Source of the DNA: Polynucleobacter sp. MG-5-Ahmo-C2
Lineage (GTDB): Bacteria; Pseudomonadota; Gammaproteobacteria; Burkholderiales; Burkholderiaceae
Assembly: GCF_018687735.1 (NCBI RefSeq)
Contig: NZ_CP061304.1
Span: 1-64,000 of the forward strand
Reading direction: 5' to 3'
DNA: 64,000 nucleotides
The notes beneath the pieces are model-generated. The model searched no databases, was not told the origin of the DNA, and was given only the letters and a program-made list of their open reading frames with translations. Numbering within the stretch: position 1 is the first letter of the stretch; the number at the start of each line of letters is the position of its first letter. Positions 34,536 to 47,585 of this stretch are shown here, in pieces. Both the position numbers and the translations under genes were made by a program.

Positions 34536-34611
34536 GGGGGATTAGCTCAGCTGGGAGAGCACCTGCTTTGCAAGCAGGGGGTCGTCGGTTCGATCCCGTC
34601 ATCCTCCACCA
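34536..34611 (+). tRNA. tRNA-Ala (anticodon TGC)
   Basis: This 76-nt tRNA in the 16S-23S spacer has acceptor GGGGGAT/ATCCTCC (one G-U pair), anticodon loop TTTGCAA and encoded CCA. The Ile-Ala pair is the standard betaproteobacterial spacer content. Confidence 0.98.
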
Positions 34612-34668
34612 ACATCTAAATGTCAAAACTAAGCAATTGATTAATTGTTTAGTTTTGCCATTTATGGC

Positions 34669-34795
34669 TGTTCTTTAAAAATTTGAGTAAGCAAAGTGTC
34701 AAATGTTTCTTTGAGAGGACATTTGACAATGTAATAAGGGTAAAGATTGAATCATCAATCAGTAATACAAACGAGTTTTACCAAGTTCTTTAACA
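34669..34795 (+). promoter_or_regulatory. Spacer boxA sites and 5' side of the 23S processing stem
   Basis: Two boxA-like antitermination sequences are present: TGTTCTTTAAAA (34669-34680) and GTTCTTTAACA (34785-34795). Between them lie two segments complementary to the region after 23S: 34681-34692 pairs with 37811-37822 and 34729-34739 with 37800-37810. A local hairpin (34698-34706 with 34719-34727) sits between the two segments. Confidence 0.7.
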
Positions 34796-34878
34796 AGTAC
34801 TTACAGTTTGGATTACGGCAAACATGTCAGAAGTAGAAGTAAAACCTGTAACAGGTACTAGCAATGGTGCTCGTTATA

Positions 34879-37754
<2,876 letters not shown>

Positions 37755-37855
37755 TAACCAGCACTATTGTGTTGGATGTTTGCCAGATTTAATCTGCATC
37801 CTTATTACATGCTTACTCAAATCGAGTTGTTGATTTATCAGCAGCTCAACCCTCT

Positions 37856-37972
37856 ACGCCCGGTGACCATAGCGAATTGGAACCACTCCTTCCCATCCCG
37901 AACAGGACAGTGAAACGATTCTACGCCGATGATAGTGCGGATTACCCGTGTGAAAGTAGGTAACTGCCGGGC
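37856..37972 (+). rRNA. rrf: 5S ribosomal RNA
   Basis: This gene of about 117 nt is bounded by complementary ends GCCCGG (37858-37863) and CCGGGC. It has the conserved CCATCCCGAACAGGACAGTGAAACG segment in the middle (described at 37893-37917). It lies about 100 nt after 23S, before a strong terminator. Confidence 0.95.
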
Positions 37973-37981
37973 ACCAATGCG

Positions 37982-38013
37982 ACGCCCAGACCCTCTTAGG
38001 TCTGGGCGTTTTT
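37982..38013 (+). terminator. rRNA operon terminator
   Basis: An 11-bp perfect stem (ACGCCCAGACC / GGTCTGGGCGT) with a 6-nt loop is followed by a T run. It lies 9 nt after 5S. This is a clear intrinsic terminator. Confidence 0.95.
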
Positions 38014-38037
38014 ACTTGTGCAAAGCGTTTAGAGAGA

Positions 38038-38066
38038 TTGACAGATACTCCGTTTGGAGTCAGAAT
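38038..38066 (+). promoter_or_regulatory. Promoter of the tRNA-Tyr/tuf/secE/nusG unit
   Basis: A perfect TTGACA (38038-38043) and CAGAAT (38061-38066) are spaced 17 bp apart, and tRNA-Tyr begins 11 nt later. An inverted repeat ACTCC-GTTT-GGAGT fills the spacer (38047-38060). Confidence 0.75.
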
Positions 38067-38077
38067 ATTGGGTTCGC

Positions 38078-38162
38078 GGAGGGGTGTCCGAGCGGCTAAA
38101 GGAGGCAGACTGTAAATCTGTTGGCTATGCCTACGTAGGTTCGAATCCTACCCCCTCCACCA
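38078..38162 (+). tRNA. tRNA-Tyr (anticodon GTA)
   Basis: This 85-nt class II tRNA has a long variable arm, acceptor GGAGGGG/CCCCTCC, anticodon loop CTGTAAA and encoded CCA. It is the first gene of the tRNA-tuf unit. Confidence 0.98.
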
Positions 38163-38167
38163 GATGT

Positions 38168-38241
38168 GCGGGATTAGTTTAATGGTAAAACAGCAGATTT
38201 CCAATCTTCGGTCAAGAGTTCGATTCTCTTATCCCGCTCCA
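38168..38241 (+). tRNA. tRNA-Gly (anticodon TCC)
   Basis: This 74-nt tRNA has acceptor GCGGGAT/ATCCCGC, anticodon loop TTTCCAA and encoded CCA. It is 5 nt after tRNA-Tyr. Confidence 0.98.
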
Positions 38242-38261
38242 GATTTGTTGCATTAGATTTC

Positions 38262-38336
<75 letters not shown>

Positions 38337-38400
38337 TGTTTGATTTTATTAATTGTGTATTTCGTGTTTGGTTTAAGAATTAACTAAAGGCAGATTAAAA

Positions 38401-39591
38401 ATGGCAAAAGAAAAGTTCGAGCGGACAAAACCGCACGTAAACGTAGGCACCATCGGTCACGTTGACCATGGTAAAACTACATTGACAGCAGCAATTGCAA
38501 CCGTGCTCTCAAAAGCATTTGGTGGCGAAGCGAAAGCATACGATCAGATCGATGCTGCTCCTGAAGAAAAAGCCCGTGGTATTACGATTAATACTGCGCA
38601 CGTTGAGTATGAGACTGCAAACCGTCACTACGCTCACGTGGATTGCCCAGGACATGCTGACTACGTTAAGAACATGATTACTGGCGCTGCTCAGATGGAC
38701 GGCGCTATTTTGGTTTGCTCTGCAGCTGATGGCCCAATGCCACAAACGCGTGAGCACATCCTCTTGGCACGCCAAGTTGGTGTTCCTTACATCGTGGTGT
38801 TTCTGAACAAGTGCGACATGGTTGATGATGCTGAATTGTTAGAACTCGTTGAAATGGAAGTTCGTGAACTTCTCTCTAAATATGACTTCCCAGGCGATGA
38901 CACACCAATCGTGCAAGGTTCTGCTAAGTTGGCTTTAGAAGGCGACGAAGGCCCATTGGGTAAAGAAGCCATTATGAAATTGGCTGAAGCTTTAGATACC
39001 TACATCCCAACTCCAGAGCGTGCTATTGACGGTGCGTTCTTGATGCCAGTAGAAGATGTGTTCTCGATCTCTGGTCGCGGTACTGTTGTAACAGGCCGTA
39101 TTGAGCGCGGTATCGTTAAGGTTGGTGAAGAGATCGAAATTATCGGTATCAAGCCAACACTCAAAACCACTTGTACTGGTGTTGAAATGTTCCGCAAATT
39201 GCTCGATCAAGGTCAAGCAGGCGACAACGTTGGTATTTTGTTGCGCGGTACAAAACGTGAAGAAGTTGAGCGCGGCCAAGTATTGGCCAAGCCTGGTTCA
39301 ATCACCCCACATACTCACTTTACTGCCGAGGTTTACATCTTGGGTAAAGATGAAGGTGGTCGTCATACACCATTCTTTAACAACTATCGTCCCCAGTTCT
39401 ACTTCCGCACAACGGACGTAACAGGTTCAATCGAGTTGCCAAAAGACAAAGAAATGGTCATGCCTGGTGATAACGTAACCATTACCGTAAAACTCATCGC
39501 CCCTATCGCGATGGAAGAAGGTTTACGTTTTGCGATCCGTGAAGGTGGCCGTACAGTTGGCGCCGGTGTGGTTGCAAAGATTTTGGCTTAA
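38401..39591 (+). CDS. tuf: Elongation factor Tu (copy 1, tufB position)
   Basis: EF-Tu brings aminoacyl-tRNA to the ribosome as a GTP complex. The 396-residue protein has the G1 motif GHVDHGKT (19-26), DCPGHADY (near 81) and NKCDMVD (near 136), then beta-barrel domains 2 and 3. Its nucleotide sequence appears identical to the second copy at 55219-56409, while flanks differ at once on both sides. That points to gene conversion between the copies. It is co-transcribed with the three upstream tRNAs and with tRNA-Trp-secE-nusG downstream. Confidence 0.98.
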   Translation: MAKEKFERTKPHVNVGTIGHVDHGKTTLTAAIATVLSKAFGGEAKAYDQIDAAPEEKARGITINTAHVEYETANRHYAHVDCPGHADYVKNMITGAAQMDGAILVCSAADGPMPQTREHILLARQVGVPYIVVFLNKCDMVDDAELLELVEMEVRELLSKYDFPGDDTPIVQGSAKLALEGDEGPLGKEAIMKLAEALDTYIPTPERAIDGAFLMPVEDVFSISGRGTVVTGRIERGIVKVGEEIEIIGIKPTLKTTCTGVEMFRKLLDQGQAGDNVGILLRGTKREEVERGQVLAKPGSITPHTHFTAEVYILGKDEGGRHTPFFNNYRPQFYFRTTDVTGSIELPKDKEMVMPGDNVTITVKLIAPIAMEEGLRFAIREGGRTVGAGVVAKILA

Positions 39592-39619
39592 GTGGTAAAG
39601 CTGTAATGAGTTTTTATAA

Positions 39620-39695
39620 AGGGGTGTAGCTCAATTGGCAGAGCGTTGGTCTCCAAAACCAAAGGTTGGGGGTTCGATGCCCTCCGCCCCTGCCA
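39620..39695 (+). tRNA. tRNA-Trp (anticodon CCA)
   Basis: This 76-nt tRNA has acceptor AGGGGTG/CGCCCCT, anticodon loop CTCCAAA and encoded CCA. It lies between tuf and secE, as in many betaproteobacteria. Confidence 0.98.
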
Positions 39696-39715
39696 CGATT
39701 TGAACTGAAAGCAAT

Positions 39716-40093
39716 ATGTCTCAACAAACTGTAAGTCACTCTGAAGAAAAGAGCAGCTGGGTCTCCGTACTCGCTGCTTTAATCGTCGTTGCTGCGCTAG
39801 TGCTTTATTACACGCTCATCGACCAATCTTTATGGATGCGCTTGGGTGTTCTGTTTGGTGGCATCGCTGCTGCGGTTTTGATTGTGGCGATTTCACCGGA
39901 TGGGCGTCGTTTTATTGCCTATGCAAAAGATTCTTGGTATGAAGTAAAAAAGGTTGTTTGGCCAACTCGTAAAGAGACTACCCAAATGACTCTAGTCGTA
40001 TTTGGCTTTGTTCTGATCATGTCCCTGTTTTTATGGGTAGCAGACAAATTGATTGAATGGCTAGTTTTTTCAGCTTTTTTAGGCTGGAAGTGA
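39716..40093 (+). CDS. secE: Preprotein translocase subunit SecE
   Basis: SecE clamps SecY in the protein-export channel. The 125-residue protein has three membrane helices (about 18-35, 40-57 and 92-115), the longer gammaproteobacterial/betaproteobacterial form. The conserved cytoplasmic segment [20 protein letters not shown] lies before the last helix. It is 20 nt after tRNA-Trp and 7 nt before nusG. Confidence 0.96.
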   Translation: MSQQTVSHSEEKSSWVSVLAALIVVAALVLYYTLIDQSLWMRLGVLFGGIAAAVLIVAISPDGRRFIAYAKDSWYEVKKVVWPTRKETTQMTLVVFGFVLIMSLFLWVADKLIEWLVFSAFLGWK

Positions 40094-40100
40094 GCAAAAA

Positions 40101-40673
40101 ATGATTGATTCTGAAGTAGCCGTAAATCCACAAGCTACTGGCAATATGCGCTGGTACGTTATTCATGCCTATTCCGGGATGGAAAAGAGCGTCAAAAAAG
40201 GCCTTGAAGAGCGTATTGCACGTTCTGGTATGCCTGAGAAATTTGGCCGCATTTTGGTTCCCTCCGAAGAGGTTGTAGAGATCAAATCTGGCACAAAATC
40301 AGTAACAGAGCGTCGTTTCTTCCCAGGATATGTCCTGATTGAGATGGAAATGACAGATGAAAGCTGGCATTTGGTGAAAAATACGCCAAAAGTGACTGGT
40401 TTCGTAGGTGGTGTTCGTAACCGCCCAAGCCCGATTTCTACTGCGGAAGTAGCAAAAATCATGGATCAAATGCAGGCTGGGGTGGATAAACCGAAGCCTA
40501 AGACCCTATTTGAGGTGGGTGAGATTGTGCGCGTTAAAGAAGGCCCATTTGTTGATTTCAACGGAAACATCGAAGAAGTTAACTATGAGAAGTCAAGACT
40601 GCGTGTTTCTGTTACAATATTTGGCCGCGGTACCCCAGTTGAGCTGGAGTTCGGTCAGGTAGAAAAGATGTAA
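40101..40673 (+). CDS. nusG: Transcription elongation/antitermination factor NusG
   Basis: NusG binds the RNA polymerase clamp, supports processivity and rRNA antitermination, and links transcription to Rho or the ribosome. The 190-residue protein has the NGN domain ([30 protein letters not shown]) and a C-terminal KOW domain ([21 protein letters not shown]). It is paired with secE as usual. Confidence 0.97.
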   Translation: MIDSEVAVNPQATGNMRWYVIHAYSGMEKSVKKGLEERIARSGMPEKFGRILVPSEEVVEIKSGTKSVTERRFFPGYVLIEMEMTDESWHLVKNTPKVTGFVGGVRNRPSPISTAEVAKIMDQMQAGVDKPKPKTLFEVGEIVRVKEGPFVDFNGNIEEVNYEKSRLRVSVTIFGRGTPVELEFGQVEKM

Positions 40674-40822
40674 AAACAAGGACTTAGTCCTGGTTTGTAG
40701 TGCAGTAGTTTTAAGTGGTTAGTAATTAACCGAGGAGCGGAGCTAGAAAGCCAAAAACTAGCGAAGCGTTTACTCAACGGCGGTCTTTCCTAATGAGGTT
40801 AGGCGCGCTTTAAGGAGCACAC
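40674..40822 (+). promoter_or_regulatory. nusG-rplK spacer, probable leader of the L11-L1 unit
   Basis: This 149-nt spacer has an AAGGAG ribosome-binding site at its end. Several short complementary stretches suggest a folded leader, including CTAGAAAGCC..AAAACTAG near 40743-40763. In E. coli, L1 represses its own operon by binding such a leader; that function is inferred here. Confidence 0.4.
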
Positions 40823-41254
40823 ATGGCAAAGAAGATTATTGGCTTTATCAAACTGCAGATCCCTGCAGGTAAAGCAAATCCATCACCACCCGTAGGTCCA
40901 GCATTGGGTCAACGTGGCCTCAATATTATGGAATTCTGTAAGGCGTTTAATGCTCAAACTCAGAGCATGGAACCTGGCCTGCCAATTCCAGTCGTGATTA
41001 CAGCGTTCGCTGATAAGAGCTTCACATTCATCATGAAGACTCCCCCAGCAACCATCATGATTAAGAAGGCTGCGAAGATCGAAAAAGGATCCCCACGTCC
41101 TCATACCGATAAGGTGGGAAAAATTACTCGTGCTCAAGCGGAAGAAATCGCTAAAGCAAAAATGCCAGACTTGACAGCAGCCGATATGGACGCAGCTGTA
41201 AGAACAATCGCTGGCAGCGCCCGTTCCATGGGCATCACTGTGGAAGGCCTCTAA
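40823..41254 (+). CDS. rplK: Ribosomal protein uL11
   Basis: L11 binds the GTPase-associated region of 23S rRNA at the stalk base. The 143-residue protein has the N-terminal proline-rich [20 protein letters not shown] and the C-terminal rRNA-binding domain ending [12 protein letters not shown]. It precedes rplA by 2 nt. Confidence 0.98.
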   Translation: MAKKIIGFIKLQIPAGKANPSPPVGPALGQRGLNIMEFCKAFNAQTQSMEPGLPIPVVITAFADKSFTFIMKTPPATIMIKKAAKIEKGSPRPHTDKVGKITRAQAEEIAKAKMPDLTAADMDAAVRTIAGSARSMGITVEGL

Positions 41255-41256
41255 TC

Positions 41257-41958
41257 ATGACTAAGTTATCTAAACGCGTAAAAGTAATTCAATCTAAAGT
41301 CGATCGCAATAAGTTTTATTCATTAGACGATGCATTGAACCTCGTTAAAGAGTGTGCAACTGCTAAGTTTGATGAGTCTATCGACGTTGCTGTTCAGTTG
41401 GGCATTGATGCCAAGAAATCTGACCAAGTTGTACGTGGCGCAGTAGTGCTTCCAGCTGGTACGGGTAAGCACGTTCGCGTGGCTGTTTTTGCACAAGGCG
41501 AGAAGGCTGAACAAGCTAAAGCCGCTGGCGCGGAAATCGTTGGCATGGAAGAGCTTGCTGAGCAAATTAAAGGCGGCAAAATTGATTTCGATATTTTGAT
41601 TGCATCTCCAGACACAATGAAAATTGTTGGCACTTTAGGTCAAGTATTGGGCCCACGTGGTTTGATGCCAAACCCAAAAGTGGGAACAGTTACTCCTGAT
41701 GTTGCTACTGCAGTGAAGAACGCGAAAGCAGGTCAAGTGCAGTTCCGTGTGGACAAAGCCGGCATCGTGCATGCAAGCATTGGCCGTCGTTCATTTGAGC
41801 CAACTGCATTGAAATCTAACTTGCTCGCATTGCTTGAGGCTTTGAATAAAGCAAAGCCACCTGCATCTAAGGGTATTTATTTAAAGAAGGTTGCCGTAAG
41901 CAGCACCATGGGTGCAGGCGTACGTGTAGACCAAGCATCGTTACAAGCAGCTCAATAG
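41257..41958 (+). CDS. rplA: Ribosomal protein uL1
   Basis: L1 forms the mobile stalk that guides deacylated tRNA out of the E site, and in E. coli it represses its own L11 operon. The 233-residue protein has the signature region around [19 protein letters not shown] (near residue 130). Length is normal. Confidence 0.98.
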   Translation: MTKLSKRVKVIQSKVDRNKFYSLDDALNLVKECATAKFDESIDVAVQLGIDAKKSDQVVRGAVVLPAGTGKHVRVAVFAQGEKAEQAKAAGAEIVGMEELAEQIKGGKIDFDILIASPDTMKIVGTLGQVLGPRGLMPNPKVGTVTPDVATAVKNAKAGQVQFRVDKAGIVHASIGRRSFEPTALKSNLLALLEALNKAKPPASKGIYLKKVAVSSTMGAGVRVDQASLQAAQ

Positions 41959-42194
41959 GTAGCTTGTAACAAAAAAGAACTTTGGGTCGACTCCTGCTCT
42001 TTGAGCGAGAGTCGAACATCAAAGACCGTTGGTGAATTGGTTGCTTGTACAGAGTTAATTCTTAATCGTTACGAAAGTAATAGCCAGCGCAGATGGCGAC
42101 CCTGAAAAGATTTTCACAAGAACTTTGTGAACAAATGATCAGACGCTGGTGTGTAACCCCAACTGGAAACAGTTGGTTTTTATGGAGTTAAACC
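41959..42194 (+). promoter_or_regulatory. L10 leader region (rplA-rplJ spacer)
   Basis: This 236-nt spacer contains a long hairpin, 41987-41999 pairing with 42003-42015 around a 3-nt loop: 13 positions with one mismatch and one G-U. It can be extended outward by CTTTG/CAAAG. It is followed by the CAGCGCAGATGGCGACCCTG and GAACTTTGTGAAC elements (42087 onward) and GCAGACGCTG-like segments that resemble the L10(L12)4-binding leader of other bacteria. That complex probably represses rplJ-rplL translation here. Binding is inferred from position and appearance. Confidence 0.6.
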
Positions 42195-42842
42195 GTGCCT
42201 TTGAATGTACAAGACAAAAAAGCGATTGTTGCTGATGTCGGCGCTCAATTGGCTGGAGCCCAAACTGTCGTGCTCGCTGAATACCGTGGTATTCCAGTAG
42301 AGCAGTTGACAAAGCTACGTGCTAGCGCACGTGACCAAGGTGTATATCTTCGCGTTTTGAAGAACACATTGGCGCGCCGTGCTGCACAAGGCACACAGTT
42401 TGAGCCCCTTGCTGATTCGATGGTTGGCCCCTTGATTTATGGCATCTCTGCTGATCCGATTGCTTCGGCAAAAGTATTGCAGGGATTTGCTAAGACTCAA
42501 GATTTGCTAGTCATTAAAGCTGGCTTATATAACGGCAAGTTGTTAGATGTTGCAGGTGTAAAAGCGCTTGCAACAATTCCAAGCCGCGAAGAGTTGTTAT
42601 CTCAGTTGTTGGGTGTGATGTTGGCACCTGTTTCTGCGATGGCTCGCGTATTGGGCGCAGTAGCAGCACAAAAGGCAGAAGGAGCTCCCGCTCCGGTAGC
42701 CGAATCGGCAGCACCTGTAGCAGAAGCAGCAGCCCCAGCAGAAGTAGTTGCTGAAGCAGCCGCACCTGAAGCAAGCGCTGAGCCTGCAGCCGCAGCCCCA
42801 GAAGCTGGAACAGAAGCAAACGAAACCCCTGCCGCTGAATAA
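42195..42842 (+). CDS. rplJ: Ribosomal protein uL10 with long acidic Ala-rich tail
   Basis: L10 anchors L7/L12 dimers to the ribosomal stalk. The start is GTG at 42195, after a GGAG site. Residues 1-161 are the normal protein ([30 protein letters not shown]). Residues 162-215 form a 54-residue tail of Ala, Pro, Glu and Val with no Lys or Arg, absent from the 165-residue E. coli protein. The tail follows the helix that binds L7/L12. Whether it functions is unknown. Confidence 0.96.
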   Translation: MPLNVQDKKAIVADVGAQLAGAQTVVLAEYRGIPVEQLTKLRASARDQGVYLRVLKNTLARRAAQGTQFEPLADSMVGPLIYGISADPIASAKVLQGFAKTQDLLVIKAGLYNGKLLDVAGVKALATIPSREELLSQLLGVMLAPVSAMARVLGAVAAQKAEGAPAPVAESAAPVAEAAAPAEVVAEAAAPEASAEPAAAAPEAGTEANETPAAE

Positions 42843-42878
42843 GCGACAGATTAACTATTTAAGTATTAGGAGCTAAAA

Positions 42879-43256
42879 ATGGCGATTACTAAAGAAGAAA
42901 TCATTGAAGCAGTAGGTAGCATGTCCGTTATGGATTTGAACGATTTGGTTAAAGCGTTCGAAGAGAAGTTTGGCGTTTCAGCTGCAGCGATGGCTGTTGC
43001 TGGTCCTGCTGGTGCAGGCGGTGGCGGTGCTGCTGCTGAAGAGCAAACAGAATTCACTGTGAACTTGCTCGAAGCTGGCGCAAACAAGGTTTCAGTAATT
43101 AAGGCTGTTCGCGAAATTACTGGCCTTGGCTTGAAAGAAGCTAAAGACTTAGTTGATGGCGCACCAAAGCCAATCAAAGAAGCTGTTGATAAGAAGACAG
43201 CTGAAGAAGCTAAGAAGAAGCTTGAAGAAGCTGGCGCCAAAGCAGAACTCAAGTAA
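42879..43256 (+). CDS. rplL: Ribosomal protein bL12 (L7/L12)
   Basis: L7/L12 recruits and stimulates translational GTPases. The 125 residues comprise an N-terminal dimerisation domain ([21 protein letters not shown]), a Gly/Ala hinge (about 43-56, [14 protein letters not shown]) and a C-terminal factor-binding domain with [25 protein letters not shown] precedes the ATG. It is followed by a hairpin-rich spacer before rpoB. Confidence 0.98.
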   Translation: MAITKEEIIEAVGSMSVMDLNDLVKAFEEKFGVSAAAMAVAGPAGAGGGGAAAEEQTEFTVNLLEAGANKVSVIKAVREITGLGLKEAKDLVDGAPKPIKEAVDKKTAEEAKKKLEEAGAKAELK

Positions 43257-43483
43257 TACAAACTCCGCTAGCGCTTCTCAAAAAGGAGCGTTAGCTATGT
43301 TGGGTTTGACCATTAGTGGTCAAACCCGATTTCATTTCTGATTGAAATCGGGTTTGCCTTCTGATACGACTGCAGAATGCAAGTTTGGTCGGGCACTAAA
43401 TCGAAACGGTTTAGTGTTGTCCGCCAGTGATTGGTAGTGGCCAATCGCCAAATCTTTGTACAGTCGCTGAATTCGGAGATGAA
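43257..43483 (+). promoter_or_regulatory. rplL-rpoB attenuator-like spacer with five hairpins
   Basis: This 227-nt spacer contains five inverted repeats: 43267-43275/43287-43295; 43302-43312/43317-43327 (11 bp perfect); 43322-43334/43343-43355 (13 bp perfect); 43394-43400/43410-43416; and 43429-43434/43441-43446. The second and third share bases 43322-43327, so they exclude each other. None is followed by a long T run. In E. coli the same spacer holds an attenuator and an RNase III site that lower rpoB relative to rplL. Confidence 0.75.
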
Positions 43484-46400
43484 ATGAACTATAGCTTCAC
43501 CGAACGCAAGCGAGTCCGTAAAAGCTTTGCTAAGCGAGTAAATAACCACCAGGTTCCGTACCTGATCGCAACGCAGCTGGAATCCTACGCTAAATTTTTA
43601 CAGGCTGAAAAGCCGGCCATGTCTCGCCTTACTGAGGGACTTCAAGCTGCCTTTACATCAGCATTCCCAATTGTGTCTAACAACGGCTATGCACGTATGG
43701 AATACGTGTCTTACCAGTTATCACAGCCACCATTTGACGTCAAAGAATGTCAACAGCGTGGTTACACATACCACTCTGCCTTACGCGCAAAAGTTCGCTT
43801 GATTATTTATGATCGCGAAGCGCCTACTAAGGTTAAAGAGGTAAAAGAGAGCGAAGTCTACATGGGTGAAATTCCACTCATGACAGAAAACGGTTCTTTT
43901 GTAATTAACGGTACCGAGCGCGTGATCGTTTCTCAGTTGCACCGTTCCCCAGGCGTGTTCTTTGAGCACGATAAGGGCAAGACACATAGCTCAGGTAAGC
44001 TGCTGTTCTCAGCACGCATTATTCCTTACCGTGGTTCATGGCTCGATTTCGAGTTTGATCCAAAAGATATTCTCTATTTCCGAGTTGACCGTCGTCGTAA
44101 GATGCCCGTCACCATTTTGCTCAAAGCAATTGGTTTAAACAACGAACAGATTCTTGCTAACTTCTTTAACTTTGACCATTTCTCATTGACTGCTAACGGC
44201 GGCTCAATGGAATTTGTTCCAGAGCGCTTGCGTGGTCAGCTGGCTAATTTTGATGTGCTTGATAAAAATGGCGTTGTCGTAATTCAGAAAGACAAGCGTA
44301 TCAATGCAAAGCATATCCGCGAACTTGAAGCTGCTAAGACAAAAACGATTGCTGTACCAGATGACTATTTAATCGGTCGCGTAGTTGCACGCAATATTGT
44401 TGATCCAGATTCTGGTGAAATCTTGGCATACGCTAATGATGAAATCACTGAAGAGTTGTTGGCTACATTGCGCGATGCAGGCATCAAGCAATTGGAAACC
44501 ATCTACACGAATGATTTGGATTCTGGTGCGTACATATCTCAAACATTGCGTACGGATGAAACTGCCGATCAGATGGCTGCTCGTATTGCCATCTATCGCA
44601 TGATGCGTCCTGGTGAGCCTCCAACAGAAGATGCTGTTGAAGCCCTATTCCAACGCTTGTTCTATAGCGAAGATACCTACGACCTATCACGCGTTGGCCG
44701 TATGAAGGTCAATAGCCGTTTGAACCGTCCAGAAATGGAAGGCGCAATGGTTCTGTCAAACGAAGACATTCTTGACACCATTAAGTCTCTCGTAGATTTA
44801 CGTAACGGCAAAGGCGAAGTGGACGATATCGATCACTTAGGTAATCGTCGTGTACGTTGCGTTGGCGAGTTAGCGGAGAATCAATTCCGTGCCGGTTTGT
44901 CACGTGTTGAGCGTGCGGTTAAAGAGCGTCTCGGCCAAGCCGAAACAGAAAATCTCATGCCGCATGACTTGATTAACAGCAAGCCAATCTCTTCTGCGAT
45001 TCGTGAGTTCTTCGGTTCTTCACAGTTGTCCCAGTTTATGGACCAAACCAATCCACTTTCAGAGATTACGCACAAGCGTCGTATTTCTGCATTAGGCCCT
45101 GGTGGTTTGACACGTGAGCGCGCAGGCTTCGAAGTGCGTGACGTGCATCCAACCCATTACGGACGTGTTTGCCCAATCGAAACTCCAGAAGGACCAAACA
45201 TTGGTTTGATCAACTCACTCGCGTTATTTGCGCGCTTGAATGAGCATGGTTTCCTAGAAACTCCATACCGTAAGGTTTCCAATAGCAAGGTAAGCGATGA
45301 AGTGGTTTACCTCTCTGCGATTGAGGAAGCAAAGTATGTGATTGCTCAGGCGAACGCAACAATCGACAAGAGCGGCAAGTTGGCCGACGAGTTGGTTTCA
45401 GCGCGTCAAGCTGGTGAGACCATGATGGTTAGCCCAGAGCGCATCGATTTCATCGACGTTGCTCCTAGCCAGATCGTTTCTGCCGCTGCTTCACTTGTTC
45501 CATTCTTAGAGCACGATGATGCAAACCGTGCGTTGATGGGTGCGAACATGCAGCGTCAAGCAGTTCCTTGCTTGCGTCCAGATAAACCATTGGTTGGTAC
45601 AGGCTTAGAGCGTATTGTTGCGGTCGACTCCGGTACTGTTATTTTGGCATCCCGCGGCGGTATCGTTGATTATGTTGACGCTAACCGTGTTGTGATTCGT
45701 GTAAACGATGATGAGACAGCTGCCGGTGAGGTTGGTGTGGATATTTATAACCTCATCAAATACACCCGTTCAAACCAAAATACCAACATTAACCAACGTC
45801 CAATCGTTCAAGCTGGTGATCGTGTTGTCCGCGGCGACGTAGTTGCTGATGGCGCATCTACCGATTTGGGTGAATTGGCTTTAGGTCAAAACATGACCGT
45901 GGCATTTATGCCATGGAACGGTTACAACTTCGAAGATTCAATCTTGATCTCTGAGAAGGTTGTTGCTGATGACCGTTACACCTCTATTCATATTGAAGAG
46001 TTGTCGGTTGTTGCGCGTGACACTAAGCTTGGTTCAGAAGAAATTACTCGCGATATTTCCAATTTGGCAGAGTCACAACTCTCCCGTTTGGATGAGAGCG
46101 GTATTGTTTACATCGGTGCTGAAGTTGAAGCTGGCGACGTATTGGTTGGTAAGGTAACTCCAAAGGGCGAGACGACTCTCACCCCTGAAGAGAAGCTCCT
46201 CCGTGCGATCTTCGGTGAAAAAGCATCTGACGTTAAAGATACTTCTTTGCGCGTTCCATCAGGAATGATCGGTACTGTTATCGATGTTCAAGTCTTCACC
46301 CGTGAAGGCATTGAGCGCGATGCACGTGCACAAGCCATTATTCAAGAAGAATTGCAGCGCTATCGTTTGGACTTAAACGACCAGTTGCGTATTGTTGAAG

Positions 46401-47584
46401 GCGATGCCTTCATGCGTTTAGAAAAACTGTTGATTGGCAAAGTTGCCAATGGCGGCCCTAAGAAATTAGCTAAAGGCACCAAGATTGATAAGGAATACCT
46501 TGCCGATTTGGATAAATACCATTGGTTCGATGTGCGTCCAGCAGATGATGATATTGCTTCACAAGTTGAAGCGATTAAGTCTTCTATTGAAGCGAAGCGT
46601 AAACAGTTTGACGAAGCTTTTGAAGAGAAGCGCACCAAGCTTACCCAGGGCGATGATTTACAGCCTGGCGTAACGAAGATGGTTAAGGTGTACTTAGCTG
46701 TTAAGCGTCGCTTACAGCCTGGGGACAAGATGGCTGGTCGTCACGGTAACAAGGGTGTGGTTTCTAAAATCGCCCCAGCAGAAGACATGCCATTTATGGC
46801 TGACGGACGCCCTGTAGACATCGTCTTGAACCCATTGGGCGTTCCTTCCCGTATGAACGTTGGCCAGATCTTGGAAACCCACTTAGGTTGGGCGGCTCAA
46901 GGTATTGGTAAGCGCATCGATGAGATGGTTCGTGAGCATGCTAAGCAAACTGAATTGCGTAAGTTCTTCAAGCAGCTTTATAACGAAACAGGCCGCATTG
47001 AAGACATCGACAACTTCACTGATGAGCAGATCAATGTTTTGGCTGAGAATCTCCGTCAAGGCTTGCCATTTGCTACCCCAGTGTTTGACGGTGCTACTGA
47101 AGCTGAAATCGGACGCATGCTCGAGTTGGCGTATCCAGAAGAGGTTGCTAAATCTTTGAAGATGACTCCTTCACGTCAGCAAATGATTTTGTGCGACGGC
47201 CGTACTGGCGATCAATTTGAGCGCCCAGTAACTGTTGGCGTAATGCACGTCTTGAAACTCCACCATTTGGTCGATGACAAGATGCACGCACGTTCAACCG
47301 GACCTTACTCCTTGGTAACGCAACAGCCATTGGGCGGTAAAGCTCAGTTCGGTGGTCAGCGCTTTGGTGAGATGGAAGTCTGGGCCCTCGAAGCATACGG
47401 TGCTTCATATGTCTTGCAGGAAATGCTGACAGTGAAGTCCGATGACGTCGCAGGCCGTACCAAGGTTTACGAAAACATCGTCAAGGGCGAGCACACGATT
47501 GATGCTGGCATGCCCGAATCCTTCAACGTGCTGGTAAAAGAAATCCGTTCGTTGGGTATTGACATTGACATGGAGCGCAACTGA
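43484..47584 (+). CDS. rpoB: RNA polymerase beta subunit
   Basis: RpoB forms half of the polymerase active-site cleft. The ATG at 43484 ([18 protein letters not shown]) is chosen: it matches the family start and has CGGAG 5 nt upstream; an earlier in-frame ATG at 43427 lies inside the hairpin spacer. The 1,366-residue protein has the rifampicin-binding segment [29 protein letters not shown] without visible resistance substitutions, and [15 protein letters not shown] near residue 1085. rpoC begins 1 nt after its stop. Confidence 0.98.
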   Translation: MNYSFTERKRVRKSFAKRVNNHQVPYLIATQLESYAKFLQAEKPAMSRLTEGLQAAFTSAFPIVSNNGYARMEYVSYQLSQPPFDVKECQQRGYTYHSALRAKVRLIIYDREAPTKVKEVKESEVYMGEIPLMTENGSFVINGTERVIVSQLHRSPGVFFEHDKGKTHSSGKLLFSARIIPYRGSWLDFEFDPKDILYFRVDRRRKMPVTILLKAIGLNNEQILANFFNFDHFSLTANGGSMEFVPERLRGQLANFDVLDKNGVVVIQKDKRINAKHIRELEAAKTKTIAVPDDYLIGRVVARNIVDPDSGEILAYANDEITEELLATLRDAGIKQLETIYTNDLDSGAYISQTLRTDETADQMAARIAIYRMMRPGEPPTEDAVEALFQRLFYSEDTYDLSRVGRMKVNSRLNRPEMEGAMVLSNEDILDTIKSLVDLRNGKGEVDDIDHLGNRRVRCVGELAENQFRAGLSRVERAVKERLGQAETENLMPHDLINSKPISSAIREFFGSSQLSQFMDQTNPLSEITHKRRISALGPGGLTRERAGFEVRDVHPTHYGRVCPIETPEGPNIGLINSLALFARLNEHGFLETPYRKVSNSKVSDEVVYLSAIEEAKYVIAQANATIDKSGKLADELVSARQAGETMMVSPERIDFIDVAPSQIVSAAASLVPFLEHDDANRALMGANMQRQAVPCLRPDKPLVGTGLERIVAVDSGTVILASRGGIVDYVDANRVVIRVNDDETAAGEVGVDIYNLIKYTRSNQNTNINQRPIVQAGDRVVRGDVVADGASTDLGELALGQNMTVAFMPWNGYNFEDSILISEKVVADDRYTSIHIEELSVVARDTKLGSEEITRDISNLAESQLSRLDESGIVYIGAEVEAGDVLVGKVTPKGETTLTPEEKLLRAIFGEKASDVKDTSLRVPSGMIGTVIDVQVFTREGIERDARAQAIIQEELQRYRLDLNDQLRIVEGDAFMRLEKLLIGKVANGGPKKLAKGTKIDKEYLADLDKYHWFDVRPADDDIASQVEAIKSSIEAKRKQFDEAFEEKRTKLTQGDDLQPGVTKMVKVYLAVKRRLQPGDKMAGRHGNKGVVSKIAPAEDMPFMADGRPVDIVLNPLGVPSRMNVGQILETHLGWAAQGIGKRIDEMVREHAKQTELRKFFKQLYNETGRIEDIDNFTDEQINVLAENLRQGLPFATPVFDGATEAEIGRMLELAYPEEVAKSLKMTPSRQQMILCDGRTGDQFERPVTVGVMHVLKLHHLVDDKMHARSTGPYSLVTQQPLGGKAQFGGQRFGEMEVWALEAYGASYVLQEMLTVKSDDVAGRTKVYENIVKGEHTIDAGMPESFNVLVKEIRSLGIDIDMERN

Positions 47585-47585
47585 T

